Origin: Nicotiana tabacum
Taxonomy: Eukaryota; Streptophyta; Magnoliopsida; Solanales; Solanaceae
NCBI RefSeq assembly: GCF_000715075.1
Contig: NC_134087.1
Location: 185,535,276-185,599,275 of the forward strand
DNA: 64,000 nt
Reading direction: 5' to 3'
Part shown: positions 31,361 through 43,229 of the stretch, piece after piece
Layout of the letters: every line of letters starts with the position of its first letter
How positions within the stretch are numbered: position 1 is the stretch's first letter
The notes under the pieces: model-generated
Seen by the model: the letters and a program-made list of their open reading frames with translations, nothing else
Databases searched by the model: none
What the model was told of the DNA's origin: nothing
Position numbers and translations under genes: made by a program

Positions 31361-34116
31361 TGTCACGACCCTAGTTCGCCCTCCGTGAACTGTCGTGACG
31401 GCACCTAGTCTCTACAACTAGGTAAGCCTAACAAATGCAGAACATAAACGAGACTTGCGGAAGAAAATAACCAAAAACCAAAAGTAACTAGATGGAACAA
31501 TAGTTATAATGCCGCTCGGCATATACAACACAACTTTCTCAAAAACCCAGTACACTATCCCAAAACCCGAAAACTCACGAAAACACAAGCCTTTGGAATA
31601 TCTAACAGTCTAACTCCAGAATATCTAATAAGAAAGAAAACCACAGAAGGGCAATGTTTAATAGCTAGAATAGAAAGGGACTTCTCGGTCTGCGGACGCA
31701 ACAGATGTACCTCAAAGTCTCTAGAGTAGTCGCCTCCCTCAAGGATGGTAGGCCTGAGTAGCGGTACCTGGATCTGCACATGAAAAACATGCGCAGAAGA
31801 GGCATGAGTACACCACAGCGGTACTTAGTAAGTGCCAAGCCTAACCTCGGTTGGGTAGTGACGAGGAAGGTCAAGGCCCTACTGAGGTTAAATAAAATAT
31901 AAAGATCAATAATATAGAACAGAACAGTATAAATAAGTACAGTAGTAAAATAACATAGGGTGTATAAGACAGCAACAACTATACAGAAACAAGGTAAACA
32001 TGAAAAGGAAATATAGCTCAGCACCAATAATAACAAATCTGGGATCTCCCAGGATACCGTTCTGTAGTCCCATATGTACATATCCAATGGATCTCCCGGG
32101 ATCCCGTCCCGTAGTCCAACTCATAGTACATGTCCGAAGGATCTCCTGGGATCCCGTCCCGTAGTCCAACTATCAATGCGCGGGGATCTACCGGAATCCT
32201 GATCCGTAGTCCCAAATATAAATACCCAGTACTAGGGGAATCTACCGGGTGCATTCCCGGAGTTCCATATAACTGTGCAGGGGGATCTACCTGGAATCAA
32301 ACCCGTAGTCCCAAAGTAAACAGACAAGGGGGCAGTTACTGGAATCTCACATCCGTAGTCCCAAAATAAATACACAGCAGCAGCAGGAAGATATACAGAA
32401 ATGGCAAAATTTCATATTAAGGTAATAAGTGATTCTAGCCTAGCATGTTGCACAGAATTCAAGTAAGGCAGGTTGAATCAAATAAAACAATTAAGTCACT
32501 TAGACATGCTTTCCTAAGCTAACAAAAAGCTTAACAGTACAAGTAATAGAAGCAGGAAAGGAAACATACTAGTAATTACTTAAAGAAAACTGGATTTCCA
32601 ACAATTAGTACAAGTACACGCTCATCACCTCACGTACAAGGCATTCCAATTACCAAATATATCAATCCTAAGAGGAAGGTCCCCCACACAAGGTTAGACA
32701 AGCCATTAACCTCGAACCGACTCAAAAATCAATCCGAAACCACGCTCTTGCCACGAGTACTCGACTCCAAATGGTCCAAATCTATTCAATTCAATTGCAT
32801 ATTATAAATAACACTTCATGTAAAATGACCAAAACGCCCCTCGGGTCCACATCTCGGAATCGGGTGAAATTTATATTTTCAAAAGCCTCGTACTCTCACG
32901 ATTCTATACACAACAAAACACTGAAATCGGAGTCCAAATGACCCCTCAAATCCTCATTTAAAGGTCTCTTAAACTCAAGACCTAAATACCCATTCTTCCC
33001 AAATTTTCCACCACTAATTAGGTCTTTAATCACATAATAACGAGTTATGAAGTCAAGGATGTTACCTCCAAGTCATTCCCCTTTGTTTTCCTCGAAAATC
33101 TCTCTCAAAAGCTTCAAACCCGGATGAAAATGATGAAAGAATAGCTCAAATTCGAGAAGGCAACTATTTGTATGTTCTGGCCAGCGATTTCCACATCTGC
33201 GGCCTTGGGACCGCATCTACGGTCCCGCTTTTGCGGAGACATCATCGCATCTGCCACTTCCACTTAAATGCTAGCTTTCGCATCTGCGACTCTCCGTCCA
33301 CAAATGCGGTACCGCTTCTGCGGTGCGAGCACCACTTCTGCGGATCCTGAAGAATTCCCAAAATTCCGCTTCTGCGGTCTCTACGATGCTTCTGCAGCTC
33401 CGCACCTGTGGAACCCAAACCGCAGGTGCGGTTATGATAGAAGACCAGCTACTACAGTAAACTTCAAACTCCAAATCCTTCCGTCAACCATCTGAATTTA
33501 TCCCGAGGCCCTCGGGACCTCAAACAAAAGCATAAACGTCACCCAATACCTTATTCAAACTTGTACCAATCCTTAAAACACCTACAACAACATCAAAGCC
33601 TCGAATTAACCAAGGATTTAAGCCTAAGAACTCCAAAATTCTTAAAATATGTTTTCGATCAAAAAGTCTATCGAACCTCGTCCGAATGACCTAAAATTTT
33701 GCACACACATCACATTCAACACTACGGAGCTACTCCAACTTCCGGAATTCCATTCCGACTCTCGGATCAAAATCTCACTATCAGACCGGAAACTTCAAAA
33801 TTTCAACTTTCGGCATTTCAAGCGCAGCTTAGCTACGGTTCTCCAAAACACACTACGAACATGCTCCTAACCCCGAAATCACCCAACAGAACTAATTGAA
33901 CCATCGAACTTCCATTTCGAGGTCGTCTTCACACTGTTCCGACAACGATCAACTTTCTAACACTTAAGCTCTAATTTAGGGACTAAGTGTCCCAAAACTC
34001 TCTGAAACTCAAAATCGAATATCCTGGAAAATCGAAATAGCAGAAATAAACTTGGGAAAAGTTGTTAATAGGGGATTGGGGCATTAATTCTAAAGACGAC
34101 CGGCCGGGTCGTCACA
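31361..34116 (-). repeat. Element B 3' LTR
   Basis: On the minus strand TGTGACGACCC (34116) to GGGTCGTGACA (31361), 2756 bp. It contains the terminal hairpin (34095-34113), the GC-rich array (33180-33440), a TATA-like box decayed to CATACAAATAG near 33166-33176, a damaged donor-like site (GTTAAT at 32706), and a block of ~60 bp units around GGGATCCCGTCCCGTAGTCC (32040-32370). Confidence 0.85.
33180..33440. repeat. array of CCGCATCTGCGG-type near-palindromes, element B 3' LTR
   Basis: Ten or more words such as CCACATCTGCGG, CCGCATCTACGG, CCGCTTCTGCGG and TCGCATCTGCCAC occur in 260 bp. The equivalent array in the 5' LTR is at 40565-40800. Read in the element's direction, each array lies immediately upstream of the LTR TATA-like box. 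Confidence 0.85.
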
Positions 34117-34660
34117 TCCTCCTACACTTAAACATTCGTTTGTCCTCGAACGAGCATAGAGACATACTTGAAGTAGTGAAAAGATGCGAGTAACGCCTAC
34201 GCATATCCTGCTCGATCTCCCAAGTCGCCTCCTCGACCGGCTGACCCCACCACTGAACCTTTACTAATGCAATATTCTTTGACCTCAAATTTCTAACCTG
34301 CCTATCTAATATTGCCACTAGCTCCTCAATATAAGATAGATCCTTGTCCAATTGGATTGAACTGAAATCCAGCACATGCGACGGATCGCCGTGATACCTC
34401 CGGAGCATCAAAACATGAAATACCGGATGAACTCCTGCCAAGCTGGGAGGTAAAGCAAGCTCATAAGCAACCTCCCCAACACGCCTCAATATCTCAAAAG
34501 GGCCAATAAACCTCGGACTCAACTTCCCTTTCTTCCCAAATCTCATGACGCCCTTCATAGGCAAAACCCAAAGCAGAACCCGCTCTCCAACCATATAGGA
34601 AACATCACGAACCTTCCGGTCTGCGTAACCCTTCTGTCTGAACTGGGCTGTGCGGAGTCT
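34112..34660 (-). pseudogene. Element B integrase C-terminus with intact chromodomain
   Basis: The frame 34594-34112 is uninterrupted. KGVMRFGKKGKLSPRFIGPF is the G-P-F/Y module; VHPVFHVLMLRRYHGDPSHV follows. Then the chromodomain: YIEELVAILDRQVRNLRSKN, VKVQWWGQPVEEATWE and MRRRYSHLF. Chromodomains of chromoviruses are thought to direct integration toward particular chromatin. This segment is frameshifted in C, so B keeps the better copy. Confidence 0.8.
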
Positions 34661-34663
34661 ATC

Positions 34664-35545
34664 CTAAATCACCTTAACTTTCTCAAAAGCATCCTGAACT
34701 AATTCTGTGCCCAATAATCTGGCCTCATCTAGCTCAAACCAACCCACCAAGGATCTACACCGCCTACCATAAAAAGCCTCATACGGTGCCATTTGAATGT
34801 TGGACTGACATTTGTTGTTATAAGCAAACTCCACCAATGGAAAGAACTGATCCCAAGACCCTCCAAACTCAATCACACACGCACGGAGCATATCCTCAAG
34901 AATCTGAATAGTGCGCTCAGACTGTCCGTCCGTCTGAGGGTGAAATGTTGTACTCAACTCTACCCGGGTGCCCAACTAATTTTGAACGACCCTCCAGAAT
35001 CGTGATATGAACTAAGTACCACTATCTGAGATAATGGAAACTGGAATACCATGCAGACGAACAATATCCTGCATATAAATCTCCGCCAACCGCTCTAAAG
35101 AGTAAGTAGTACACACAGGAATGAAATGAGCGGACTTGGTCAGCCGATCCACAATCACCCAAATAGCATCAAACTTCCTCAAAGTCTGTGGGAGCCCAAC
35201 TACAAAGTCCATGGTGATCTGCTCCCACTTCCACTCCGGGATCTCTATCTGCTGAAGCAACCCACCCGGTCTCTGGTGCTTATACTTCACCTGCTAATAG
35301 TTGAGACACCGAGCTATGAATCCAACTATATCTTTCTTCATCCGCGTCCACCAATAGTGTTGTCTCAAATCCTGGTACATCTTCGCGGCACCCAAATGGA
35401 TGGAATACCGCGAACCATGGGCCTCCTCTAGAATCAACTCTCGAAGCCCATCAACATTGGGTACACAAATCCGACCATGCATCTTCAATTGTGAACTGTG
35501 GCAGCTAATCAAGGTCGCGAACAAGGTAGTTCTTCTCATGGATCT
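34664..35545 (-). pseudogene. Element B integrase zinc finger and catalytic core (broken)
   Basis: KMHGRICVPNVDGLRELILE, then the HHCC region with His near YSIH and RQHYWW and CLNY (second Cys changed to Tyr, followed by a stop at 35294-35296). MDFVVGL carries the first Asp and IISDSGT the second, with a stop right after it. HPQTDGQSERTIQ has the Glu. The upstream edge at about 35510-35545 is the deletion junction that fuses truncated RNase H to mid-integrase. Confidence 0.8.
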
Positions 35546-35559
35546 TCAATTGTCTGGAC

Positions 35560-37102
35560 ACGTAGGCAATCACCCTACCGTCTTACATCAACACCGCTCC
35601 GAGGCCAACCCTCGAGGCATCACAATAGGCCGTATGAGACACTGAACCTGTAGGCAGTATCAAAATTGGGGCTGTGGTCAAAGCTATCTTGAGCTTCTGA
35701 AAGCTCGCCTCACACTCCTTTATCCATTGGAACGGATCACCCTTCTTGTTCAGCCTGGTCATAGGGGCTGCAATCGATAAAAACCCCTCAACAAACCGAC
35801 GGTAATAACCTGCCAAGCCAAGGAAACTACAGATCTCTGTAGCTGAGGATGGTCTGGGCCAACTCTGCACGGCCTGTATCTTCTTCGGATCCACCTAAAT
35901 TCCCTCACTCGATACTACGTGGCCTAAGAATGCCACTGAATCCAACCAAAACTCACATTTCAAGAACTTAGCATATAACTTCTTCTCTCTTAGAGTCTGA
36001 AGCACAGTTATCAGGTGCTGCTCATGATCTTCCCAACTCTGGGAATACACCAGAATGTCATCAATAAAGACAATAACAAATGAGTCAAGATATGGCCGGA
36101 ACACACTGTGCATCAAATGCGTAAAAGTTGTTGGGGCATTGGTCAGCCCAATGACATGACAAGGAACTCGTAATGACTATACCGAGTCCTGAAAGTAGTC
36201 TTCAGGATATTTGGCTCCCGAATCTTCAACTGATGGTAACCTGAGCGCAAATTAATCATAGAAAACACTTGTGCGCCCTGAAGCTGGTCAAACAGATCAT
36301 CAATACGAGGCAAAGGATAGTGGTTCTTGACGGTAACCTTGTTCAACTGGCGATAATCGATACACATACGCATAGAACCATCCTTCTTCTTTACAAACAA
36401 GACAAGAGCACCCCAAGGCGATACACTAGGACGAATGAAACCCTTATCAAGCAATTCCTGTAACTGATCCTTCAACTCTTTCAACTCAGGAGAAGCCATA
36501 CAATACGGAGGAAGAGAAATGGGCTTAGTACCCGGCAATAGATCGATGCCAAAATCAATATCTCTATCAGGTGGTATACCTGGAAGATCAGCTGGAAACA
36601 TATCGGGAAAATCCCGTACTACTGGGACTGAATCAACTGAAGGGGTGTCAACACTGACATCTCTCACATAAGCTAAGTACGTGTCATACCCCTTCTCAAC
36701 CATACATTGAGCTTTAAGAACAGAAATAACTATACTGGGAGTGTGATCTAAAGTACCCCTCCACTCAACATGCGATACACCTGGCATAGTCAGCGTCAAG
36801 GTTTTGGCGTGACAATCAAGAATAGCATAATGGGGCGACAACCAGTCCATGCCCAAGATAATGTCAAAATCTACCATGCTGAGCAACAATAAATTGGCTC
36901 TGGTCTCAAAAACACTAAGACAAACCAAACACGACCGATAAATACGGTCCACAACAACAGAATCTCCTAGAGGAGTAGAAAGATAAATAGGAGAACTCAA
37001 AGCATCCCGAGATACACCCAAATGCGGAGCAAAATAAGAAGACACATAAGAGTAAGTAGAGCCTAGATCGAATAGAACCGATACATCTCTGTGGCAAACC
37101 AA
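35560..37102 (-). pseudogene. Element B protease, reverse transcriptase and partial RNase H
   Basis: [14 protein letters not shown] keeps the protease Asp (loop D-L-G-S). [20 protein letters not shown] follows. [22 protein letters not shown] intact; the usual K-I-D-L-R-S-G-Y-H-Q reads [10 protein letters not shown], so the first catalytic Asp is Asn. A one-base deletion at VMSLG shifts the frame; FIDDILVYS (second catalytic block) is intact in the next frame (36116-35895). RNase H keeps [14 protein letters not shown], then a stop and, after [15 protein letters not shown], the deletion. Confidence 0.85.
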
Positions 37103-37119
37103 TATAATACCTGTGATGA

Positions 37120-38480
37120 CAGAACTGGAGGCAACAGCCTCGGTACAGGCAGGAAGGGCATAGTATCTGACCTAGCCTCTACCTCTAGGGCGACCTCTAC
37201 CTCCTCGACCTCCACCTCTAGCTGGCTGAGCAGGTGGGGTAGTAATTGGAGCTGTAACCATAGCCTGAGAACTCTGTAGGGCACGCTGTGGCTGAGAAGT
37301 CTGTGGAGGTGCACCCCTCCCAAGACTTGGGCAATCCCTCACCATATGACGTGTGTCACCACACTCAAAACAAGCTCTGGGAGGACGTGGTGGTTGTGAC
37401 TAGGTAGGGCCGAGTCTGCTGGACTGGCCTCTGAAAGCACCCTGCGTAGGAGGCGCACTAGATACCAGTGGTACATAATAAGGCTCCTGAGGCCTAGGAT
37501 GAGCTGAATGAAAAGGGCGACTCATATAACCTCTACCATGACGACCTGCAGCTGGGGTATGGGCACCAGAATAATGGCCTGACTCTCGAGACCTCTTGGC
37601 CTCCCTCTCATCTCTCTCCCTTGCATGCATACCCTAAATCCACCTAGCAATTCTCACCACCTGCTGATAAGAAATATCCATCTCCAACTCACGAGCCATG
37701 CTAGATTTGATGCTGGGAATAAGGCCCTCAATAAACCGGCGAACCCTCTCGCGAATAGTAGAAACCAAAGCTGGTGCATGCCTAGCCAAACTGGTGTAAC
37801 GGATAGCATACTCTGATACAGTCATAGTACCCTGGCTTAAATACTCAAACTCTACGCGTCATGCATCCCTAAGGCTCTAAGGAACATACTCTCTCAGGAA
37901 CAGATCTGAATACTGAGTCCAAGTCAGTAAAGAAGCCTCATCCGGACTGTCTAACTCATAGGTGCGCCACTACTCATAGGAGACTCCTCGAAGCTGGAAG
38001 GTAGTGAAGGAAACCCTGCTCGATCCTAATATACCCATGGTACGGAGAATGCGGTAACTCTCATCTAAAAATCCCAGAGCATCCTCCGATGATAGACCGT
38101 TGAATACAAGAGGCTTGTACTTCTTGAACCTCTCAAGCCTCAACTGCTCATCCTCGAAAGCCGCTGCCCTGTCCTCGTGCTAAACCGGCACTGCAGGCGA
38201 CACAAGAATAATCTCAGGGACCTACTCAACATGCACTCGTTGCTTAGAAGTGCAGACGATGGGAGTCTGTGCTCCTCCCCCGGCTTGAGATGTAGTTGTA
38301 GTAAGGGAAATCAACCCTGCTTGAGCCAGAGTGGTGTACATGCTCATGAACTATGCCAAAGTCTCCTGAAGAGCTGGAGTAGTAGTAGCGGTAGGCATAT
38401 CAGGTGCCTGTACTCCGGCTGGATCTACTGATGGTACCTCAGCGGCAGCTCGCGCGGGTGCCTAATTGTCTTGGGTAGCG
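37120..38480 (-). pseudogene. Element B gag
   Basis: The expected ATG (as at 43230 in C) is replaced by AAG in the sequence around 38484. ARATQDN is followed by a stop. The gag core is readable through LARHAPALVSTIRERVRRF (37820-37760 region) and the RGYMSRP proline-rich tail. The zinc knuckle CFECGDTRHMVRDC at 37331-37372 has all four ligands in C-x2-C-x4-H-x4-C spacing, unlike C where one Cys is lost. Confidence 0.8.
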
Positions 38481-38680
38481 CGTGTCCTTACCTTCTGTGA
38501 GAGAATAGAAGACAAAAGTTTAGAATTGTGATGTCAAAATGTTGCACGATAAGGGAATCAAATGAAGTGGAATCTTCCTAACAGTTACATAGCCTCTCGT
38601 AGATGAGTACAGATGTCTCCGCACTGATCAGCAAGACTCTAATAAACCGGCTTATGATCCATGACTCCTATGAACCTAGA

Positions 38681-38692
38681 GCTCTGATACCA
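38681..38692 (-). other. Element B primer-binding site
   Basis: Minus-strand TGGTATCAGAGC, three bases after the 5' LTR end at 38696; complementary to the 3' end of initiator tRNA-Met. Confidence 0.85.
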
Positions 38693-38695
38693 ACT

Positions 38696-40898
38696 TGTCA
38701 CGACCCCAGTTCGCCATCCGTGAACTGTCATGATGGTACCTAGTCTCTACGACTATGTAAGCCTAACAAATGCGGAACATAAATGAGACTTGTGGAAGAA
38801 AATAACCAAAAACCAAAAGTAACTAGATGGAACAATAGTTATAATGTTGCTCGGCATATACAACACAACATTCTCAAAACCAAGTTCACTATCCCAAAAC
38901 CCGGAAACTCACGGAAACACAAGCCTTTGGAATATCTAACATTCTAAGTCCAGAATATCTAACAAGAAAGAAAAATACAGAAGGGCAATGTTTAACAGCT
39001 AGAATAGAAAGGCACTTCTTAGTCTGAATACGCGACAGATGTACCTCGGAGTCTCTAGAGCAGTCGCCTCCCTCAAGGATGGTAGGCCTGAGTAGCGGTA
39101 CCTGGATCTGCACATGAAAAACATGCACAGAAGAGGCATGAGTACACCACAGCGGTACTCAGTAAATGCCAAGCCCAACCTCGGTTGGGTAGTGACGAGG
39201 AAGGTCAGGGCCCTACTGAGGTTAAATAAAATATAAAGATCGACAGTATAGAATAGAACAGTATAAATAAGTACAGTAGTAAAATAACATAGGGTGTATA
39301 AAACAGCAACAACTATACAGAAACAAGGTAAACACGGAAAGGAAATACAGCTTAGCACCAATAATAACAAATCGGGGATCTCCCAGGATACCGTCATGTA
39401 GTCCCATATATACATATCCAATAGATCTCCTGGGATCCCGTCCTGTAGTCCAACTCATATATATGTCCAAAGGATCTCCTAGGATCCCGTCTCGTAGTCC
39501 AACTGTCAACGCGCGGGGATCAACCGAAATCCCGATCTGTAGTCCCAAATATAAATAACCAGTACTAGGGGAATCTACCGGGTGCATTCCCGTAGTTCCA
39601 TATAATTGTGTAGGAGGATCTACCGGGAATCTAACCCGTAGTCCCAAAGTAAACAGACAAGGGGGGAGCTACCCGAATCCCACATCCATATAGTCCCAAA
39701 ATAAATACACAGCAGCAGCAGCAGAAAGATATACAGAAACGGCAAAATTTCATATTAAGGTAATAAGTGATTCTAGCCTAGCATGCTGCACAGAATTCAG
39801 TATGACAGGTTGAATCAAATAAAGCAATTAAGTCACTTAGACATGCTTTCCTAAGCTAACAACAGGCTTAATAGTGCAAGTAGTAGAAGCAGGAAAGGAA
39901 ACATACTAGTAATTACTTAAAGAAAACCGGATTTCCAACAATTAGTACAAGTTGTGCTCTCCACCTCACGTACAAGGCATTTCAATTACCAAATATACTA
40001 ATCCTAAGGGGAAGGTTCCCCACACAAGGTTAGACAAGCTACTTACCTCGAACCAGCTCAATAATCAATCTGAAACCACGCTCTTACCACGAGTACTCGA
40101 CTCCAAATGGCCCAAATCTATTCAATTCAATTGCATAATGCAAATAACACTTGAAGTAACTGATTCTACAATTAAAGTCTAAGCTATTACGTGAAATTAT
40201 GTAAAATGACCAAAATGCCCCTGGGGCCCACATCTCGTAATCAGGTGAAATTTATATTTTCAGAAACCTCATACTATCACGAGTCTATACATGACAAGAA
40301 CGCTGAAATCGGAGTCCAAATGGCCCCTCAAATCCTCTATTAAAAGTCTATTAAACCCAAGCCCTAAATACCCATTCTTCCCAAATTTTCCACCACTAAT
40401 TAAGTTTTTAATCACATAAAAACGAGTTATGAAGTCAAGGATGTTACTTGTGAGTGATTCCCCTTTGTTTTCCTCGAAATTCTCTCTCAAAAGCTTCAAA
40501 CTCGGATGAAAATGGTGAAAGAATAGCTCAAATTTGTGAAGGTAACTATTTATATGTTCTGGCCAGCGATTTCCGCATTTGCGGCCCTGGGACAACATTT
40601 GCGGTCCCGCTTCTGCGGAGACTTCGTCGCATCTGCGACATCCACTTAAATTCCAGCTTCCGCATCTGCGACTCCCCATCCGCAGATGTGGTACCGCTTC
40701 TGCGGTTCCTAAAGAATTCCCAAAATTCTGCTTCTGCGATCTCTACGACGCTTTTATGGCTCTGCACCTGCGGAACCCAAACCGCAGGTGTGGTTATGAC
40801 AGAAGACCAGCTGCTGCTGCAAACTTCAAACTCTAAATCCTTTTGTCAACCATCCGAATTCATCCCGAGGCCCCCCAGACCTCAACCAAAAGCATAAA
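38696..40898 (-). repeat. Element B 5' LTR, truncated at the palindrome apex
   Basis: It aligns with the 3' LTR from its 3' end inward and stops at about 40898 (equivalent to about 33537). The missing part is the first ~580 bp of U3, including TG and the terminal hairpin. It keeps the array (40565-40800), a good minus-strand TATA box (CATATAAATAG, 40546-40556), a perfect donor-like GTAAGT (40041-40046) and the ~60 bp repeat block (39370-39690). Confidence 0.8.
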
Positions 40899-40920
40899 AA
40901 TTGACTGTTTGGTTGAGGTC
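40878..40920. repeat. apex of the B/C palindrome
   Basis: GACCTCAACCAAA (40878-40890) and TTTGGTTGAGGTC (40908-40920) are exact reverse complements around a 17-base loop. From here the two arms diverge outward as B (minus) and C (plus). The loop is AT-rich; from about 40899 it does not match either LTR, so it looks like filler at a junction. Confidence 0.85.
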
Positions 40921-41019
40921 CCGAGGGCCTCAGGGTGATTTCGGATGGTTAATGAGAAATTGAGGAACATGTTGCAGCTGCTGTATTTTTTGCTGCTTCT
41001 GGTATATTTACATCTATAG

Positions 41020-41260
41020 TTTGGGGACCGCAGCTGCATATCCGCAGAAGCATCGTAGAGACTACAAAAGCGGAATTTGGGAATTCCTCAAGAACCGCAG
41101 ATGCGGTGAAATATTCGTAGAAGTGCAACCGCTCCTGCGGTTAGAGTTCTGTAGATGTGGAAGCTGGCATTTAAATGAAAGTCGCAGATGCGACATAGTT
41201 TCTGCAGATGCGGTCCCAGAGCCACAAATGCGGGAATCGCTGGGCAGAACATATAAATAG
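41020..41260 (+). promoter_or_regulatory. Element C promoter: near-palindrome array directly upstream of a TATA box
   Basis: About nine words such as CCGCAGATGCGG, TCGCAGATGCGAC, CCGCAGAAGC and ACCGCTCCTGCGG fill 225 bp and end a few bases before CATATAAATAG (41250-41260). The same order is repeated in the 3' LTR (array 48870-49085, TATA 49096-49105) and on the minus strand in B. The position is that expected of a U3 enhancer. The centre CAGATG or CATCTG fits the E-box form CANNTG, though many copies (CAGAAG) do not. Function is inference. Confidence 0.6.
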
Positions 41261-42109
41261 CTGCCTTTGCGATTTTGAGTTATTCTTTCACCATTGTCAT
41301 CCGGGTTTGAAGCTTTTGAGAGAGATTTTTGAGGAAAACAAAGGGGAATTACTTGGAGGTAACATCCTTGACTTCATAACTCATTTTTATGTGATTAAAG
41401 ACTTAATTAGTGGTGAAAACTTTGGGAAAAATGGTTAATTAGGGCTTGAGTTTAAGAGACCTTTAAATGAGGATTTGAGGGGTCATTTAGACTCCGATTT
41501 CAGTGTTCTTATTATGTATAGACTCATCAGAGTACAAGGTTTCTGAAAATGTAAATTTTACCCGATTCCGAAACATGGGCTCGAGGGGTATTTTGGTCAT
41601 TTTACATAATTTCGCGTATTAGCTTAGACTTTAATTGTAGAATCAGTTACTTGAAGTGTTATTTACATCATGAAATTGAATTGAATAGATTTAGGCCATT
41701 TGGAGTCGAGTACTCGTGGCAAAAACGTGGTGTCGGGTTGATTTTGAGCTGGTTCGAGGTAAGTGGCTTGTCTAACCTTGTGTGGGGGACCTTCCCCTTA
41801 GGATATGATATATTTGATAATTGAAATGCCTTGCACGTGAGGTGACAAGCACGTACTTGAGCTAATTGTTGAAAATCCGGTTTTTTCTTAAGTATTTCAA
41901 TTGAGTTCTTTTTCCTGTTTTATTCTACTTGTGAATTTAGCATGTTGCTAGTTTAGAAAAGCATGTTTAGTTGACTTAATTACCTATTTTCTTAAATTGC
42001 CTTAATTGCATTACGTGAAGCATGTTAGGCTAGAATTAACTATTTACTCGGTATGAAATTTAGCTTAATTGGGTATTCTTGTATTACTGTTGTGTGTTTT
42101 TTCTTTGGG

Positions 42110-42360
42110 ACTATGGGACGGTATCCCGGGAGATCCCCTGTACATATTTATGATCTGAACTAAGGTGCGGGATACCAAGAGATCCCTGGCACGTATATTG
42201 AGGATACCAAGAGATCCTCGGGATACCGAGAGATCCCTAGCATATATTGAGGATACCAAGAGATCCTCAGGATACCAAGAGATACCTACCATATATTGAG
42301 GATACCAAGAGATCCCTAGCATATATTGAGGATACTAAGAGATACCAAGAGATCCCCGGT
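42110..42360 (+). repeat. minisatellite of GGATACCAAGAGATCC units in element C LTR
   Basis: About eight copies of GGATACCAAGAGATCC, several extended to GGGATACCAAGAGATCCC, are joined by short AT-rich linkers such as CATATATTGA. The 3' LTR has a shorter set (about 50015-50160). In B the same LTR position is filled by a different ~60 bp unit. Confidence 0.85.
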
Positions 42361-43032
42361 TATCATCCTTGTTATGAGTGGTACTTCCTTGTGGTTTGCC
42401 TTCATCTCTATTTTCGTTATTGTACTCTTATTATCCTGTGTAGATTCTTACTGTAGATTATCAATTGTACTGCTTATCTTATCCTATCATCTTTATATTT
42501 ATTTAATCTCAGTAGGGCTCTGACCTTCCTTGTCACTACCCAACCGAGGTTAGGCTTGGCACTTACTGAGTACCGCTGTGGTGTACTCATGCCCCTTCTG
42601 CGCATGTTTTTCATGTGCAGATCCAGGTTCCACTACTCAGGCCTATCATCCTTGAGGAGGCGACTGCTCTAGAGATTTGAGGTATATCTACCGCATCCAT
42701 AGACCGAGAAGTCTCTTCCCATTTTTGCTTTTAGTATTTAGCCCTTCTGTTCTTTTCTGTTCTTATGAGATATTTCGGAGTTAGTGTTATGTAGTATTGA
42801 TCTTAGCTTGCGATTTGTGGGTTTTTGGGACTTGGATTTATGTATTATTATTGAGAGTTAAACATGGTGTAAGCCGAGTAGCACATTTAAATACTATTAC
42901 TCTTTTATTTCTGTTTTAAATTATTTACTTCCGCAAATTTTGGTTTTTCTTTTGCAAATTAGGCTTACCTAGTCGTAGAGACTAGGTGCCGTCACGATGG
43001 TTCACGGAGGGTGAACCGGGGTCGTGACCAGT

Positions 43033-43044
43033 TGGTATCAGAGC
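43033..43044 (+). other. Element C primer-binding site
   Basis: TGGTATCAGAGC, initiator tRNA-Met type, three bases after the LTR end. Confidence 0.85.
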
Positions 43045-43229
43045 TCTAGGTTCATAGGAGTCATGGATCACAAGCCAGTTTACTAGAGTCTCGCTGATCG
43101 GTACAGAGACATCTATACTTATCTACGAGAGGCTATGTAGCTGTTAGGAAAATTCCACTTCATTTGATTTCCTTGTCGTGTGACATTTTGACATCACAAT
43201 TCTAAACTTCTGTCTTCTATTCTCTCAAT

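Larger units (their letters stand above)
31361..40898 (-). mobile_element. Element B: chromodomain Ty3/gypsy (Tekay/Del-like), left arm of the palindrome
   Basis: 3' LTR 31361-34116, interior 34117-38695 and 5' LTR 38696-40898 (its first ~600 bp missing) read on the minus strand. It entered copia integrase; the left flank pentamer is TTAGT but the partner is lost. Gag, protease, RT, RNase H, integrase and a C-terminal chromodomain occur in chromovirus order. Compared with C, about 455 bp spanning the end of RNase H and the integrase N-terminus are deleted near 35510, and the gag start codon is gone. It is non-autonomous. Confidence 0.85.
40908..43029 (+). repeat. Element C 5' LTR, truncated
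   Basis: It starts in the module GGTTGAGGTCCCGAGGGCCT, which in the full 3' LTR lies about 590 bp from the LTR start (near 48751). Then come the GC-rich array (41020-41245), TATA box (41250-41260), donor-like GTAAGT (41759-41764), a minisatellite block (42110-42360) and the CGTCACTACCCAACCGAGG segment (42530-42550). It ends GGGTCGTGACC. Confidence 0.85.

Noticed and set aside
31665..32254. hydrophobic open frames (up to 140 codons) in the LTRs of B, also at 38999-39647
   Set aside because: They lie in LTR leader and minisatellite sequence; the product is repeat-derived and no promoter or start context supports a gene.
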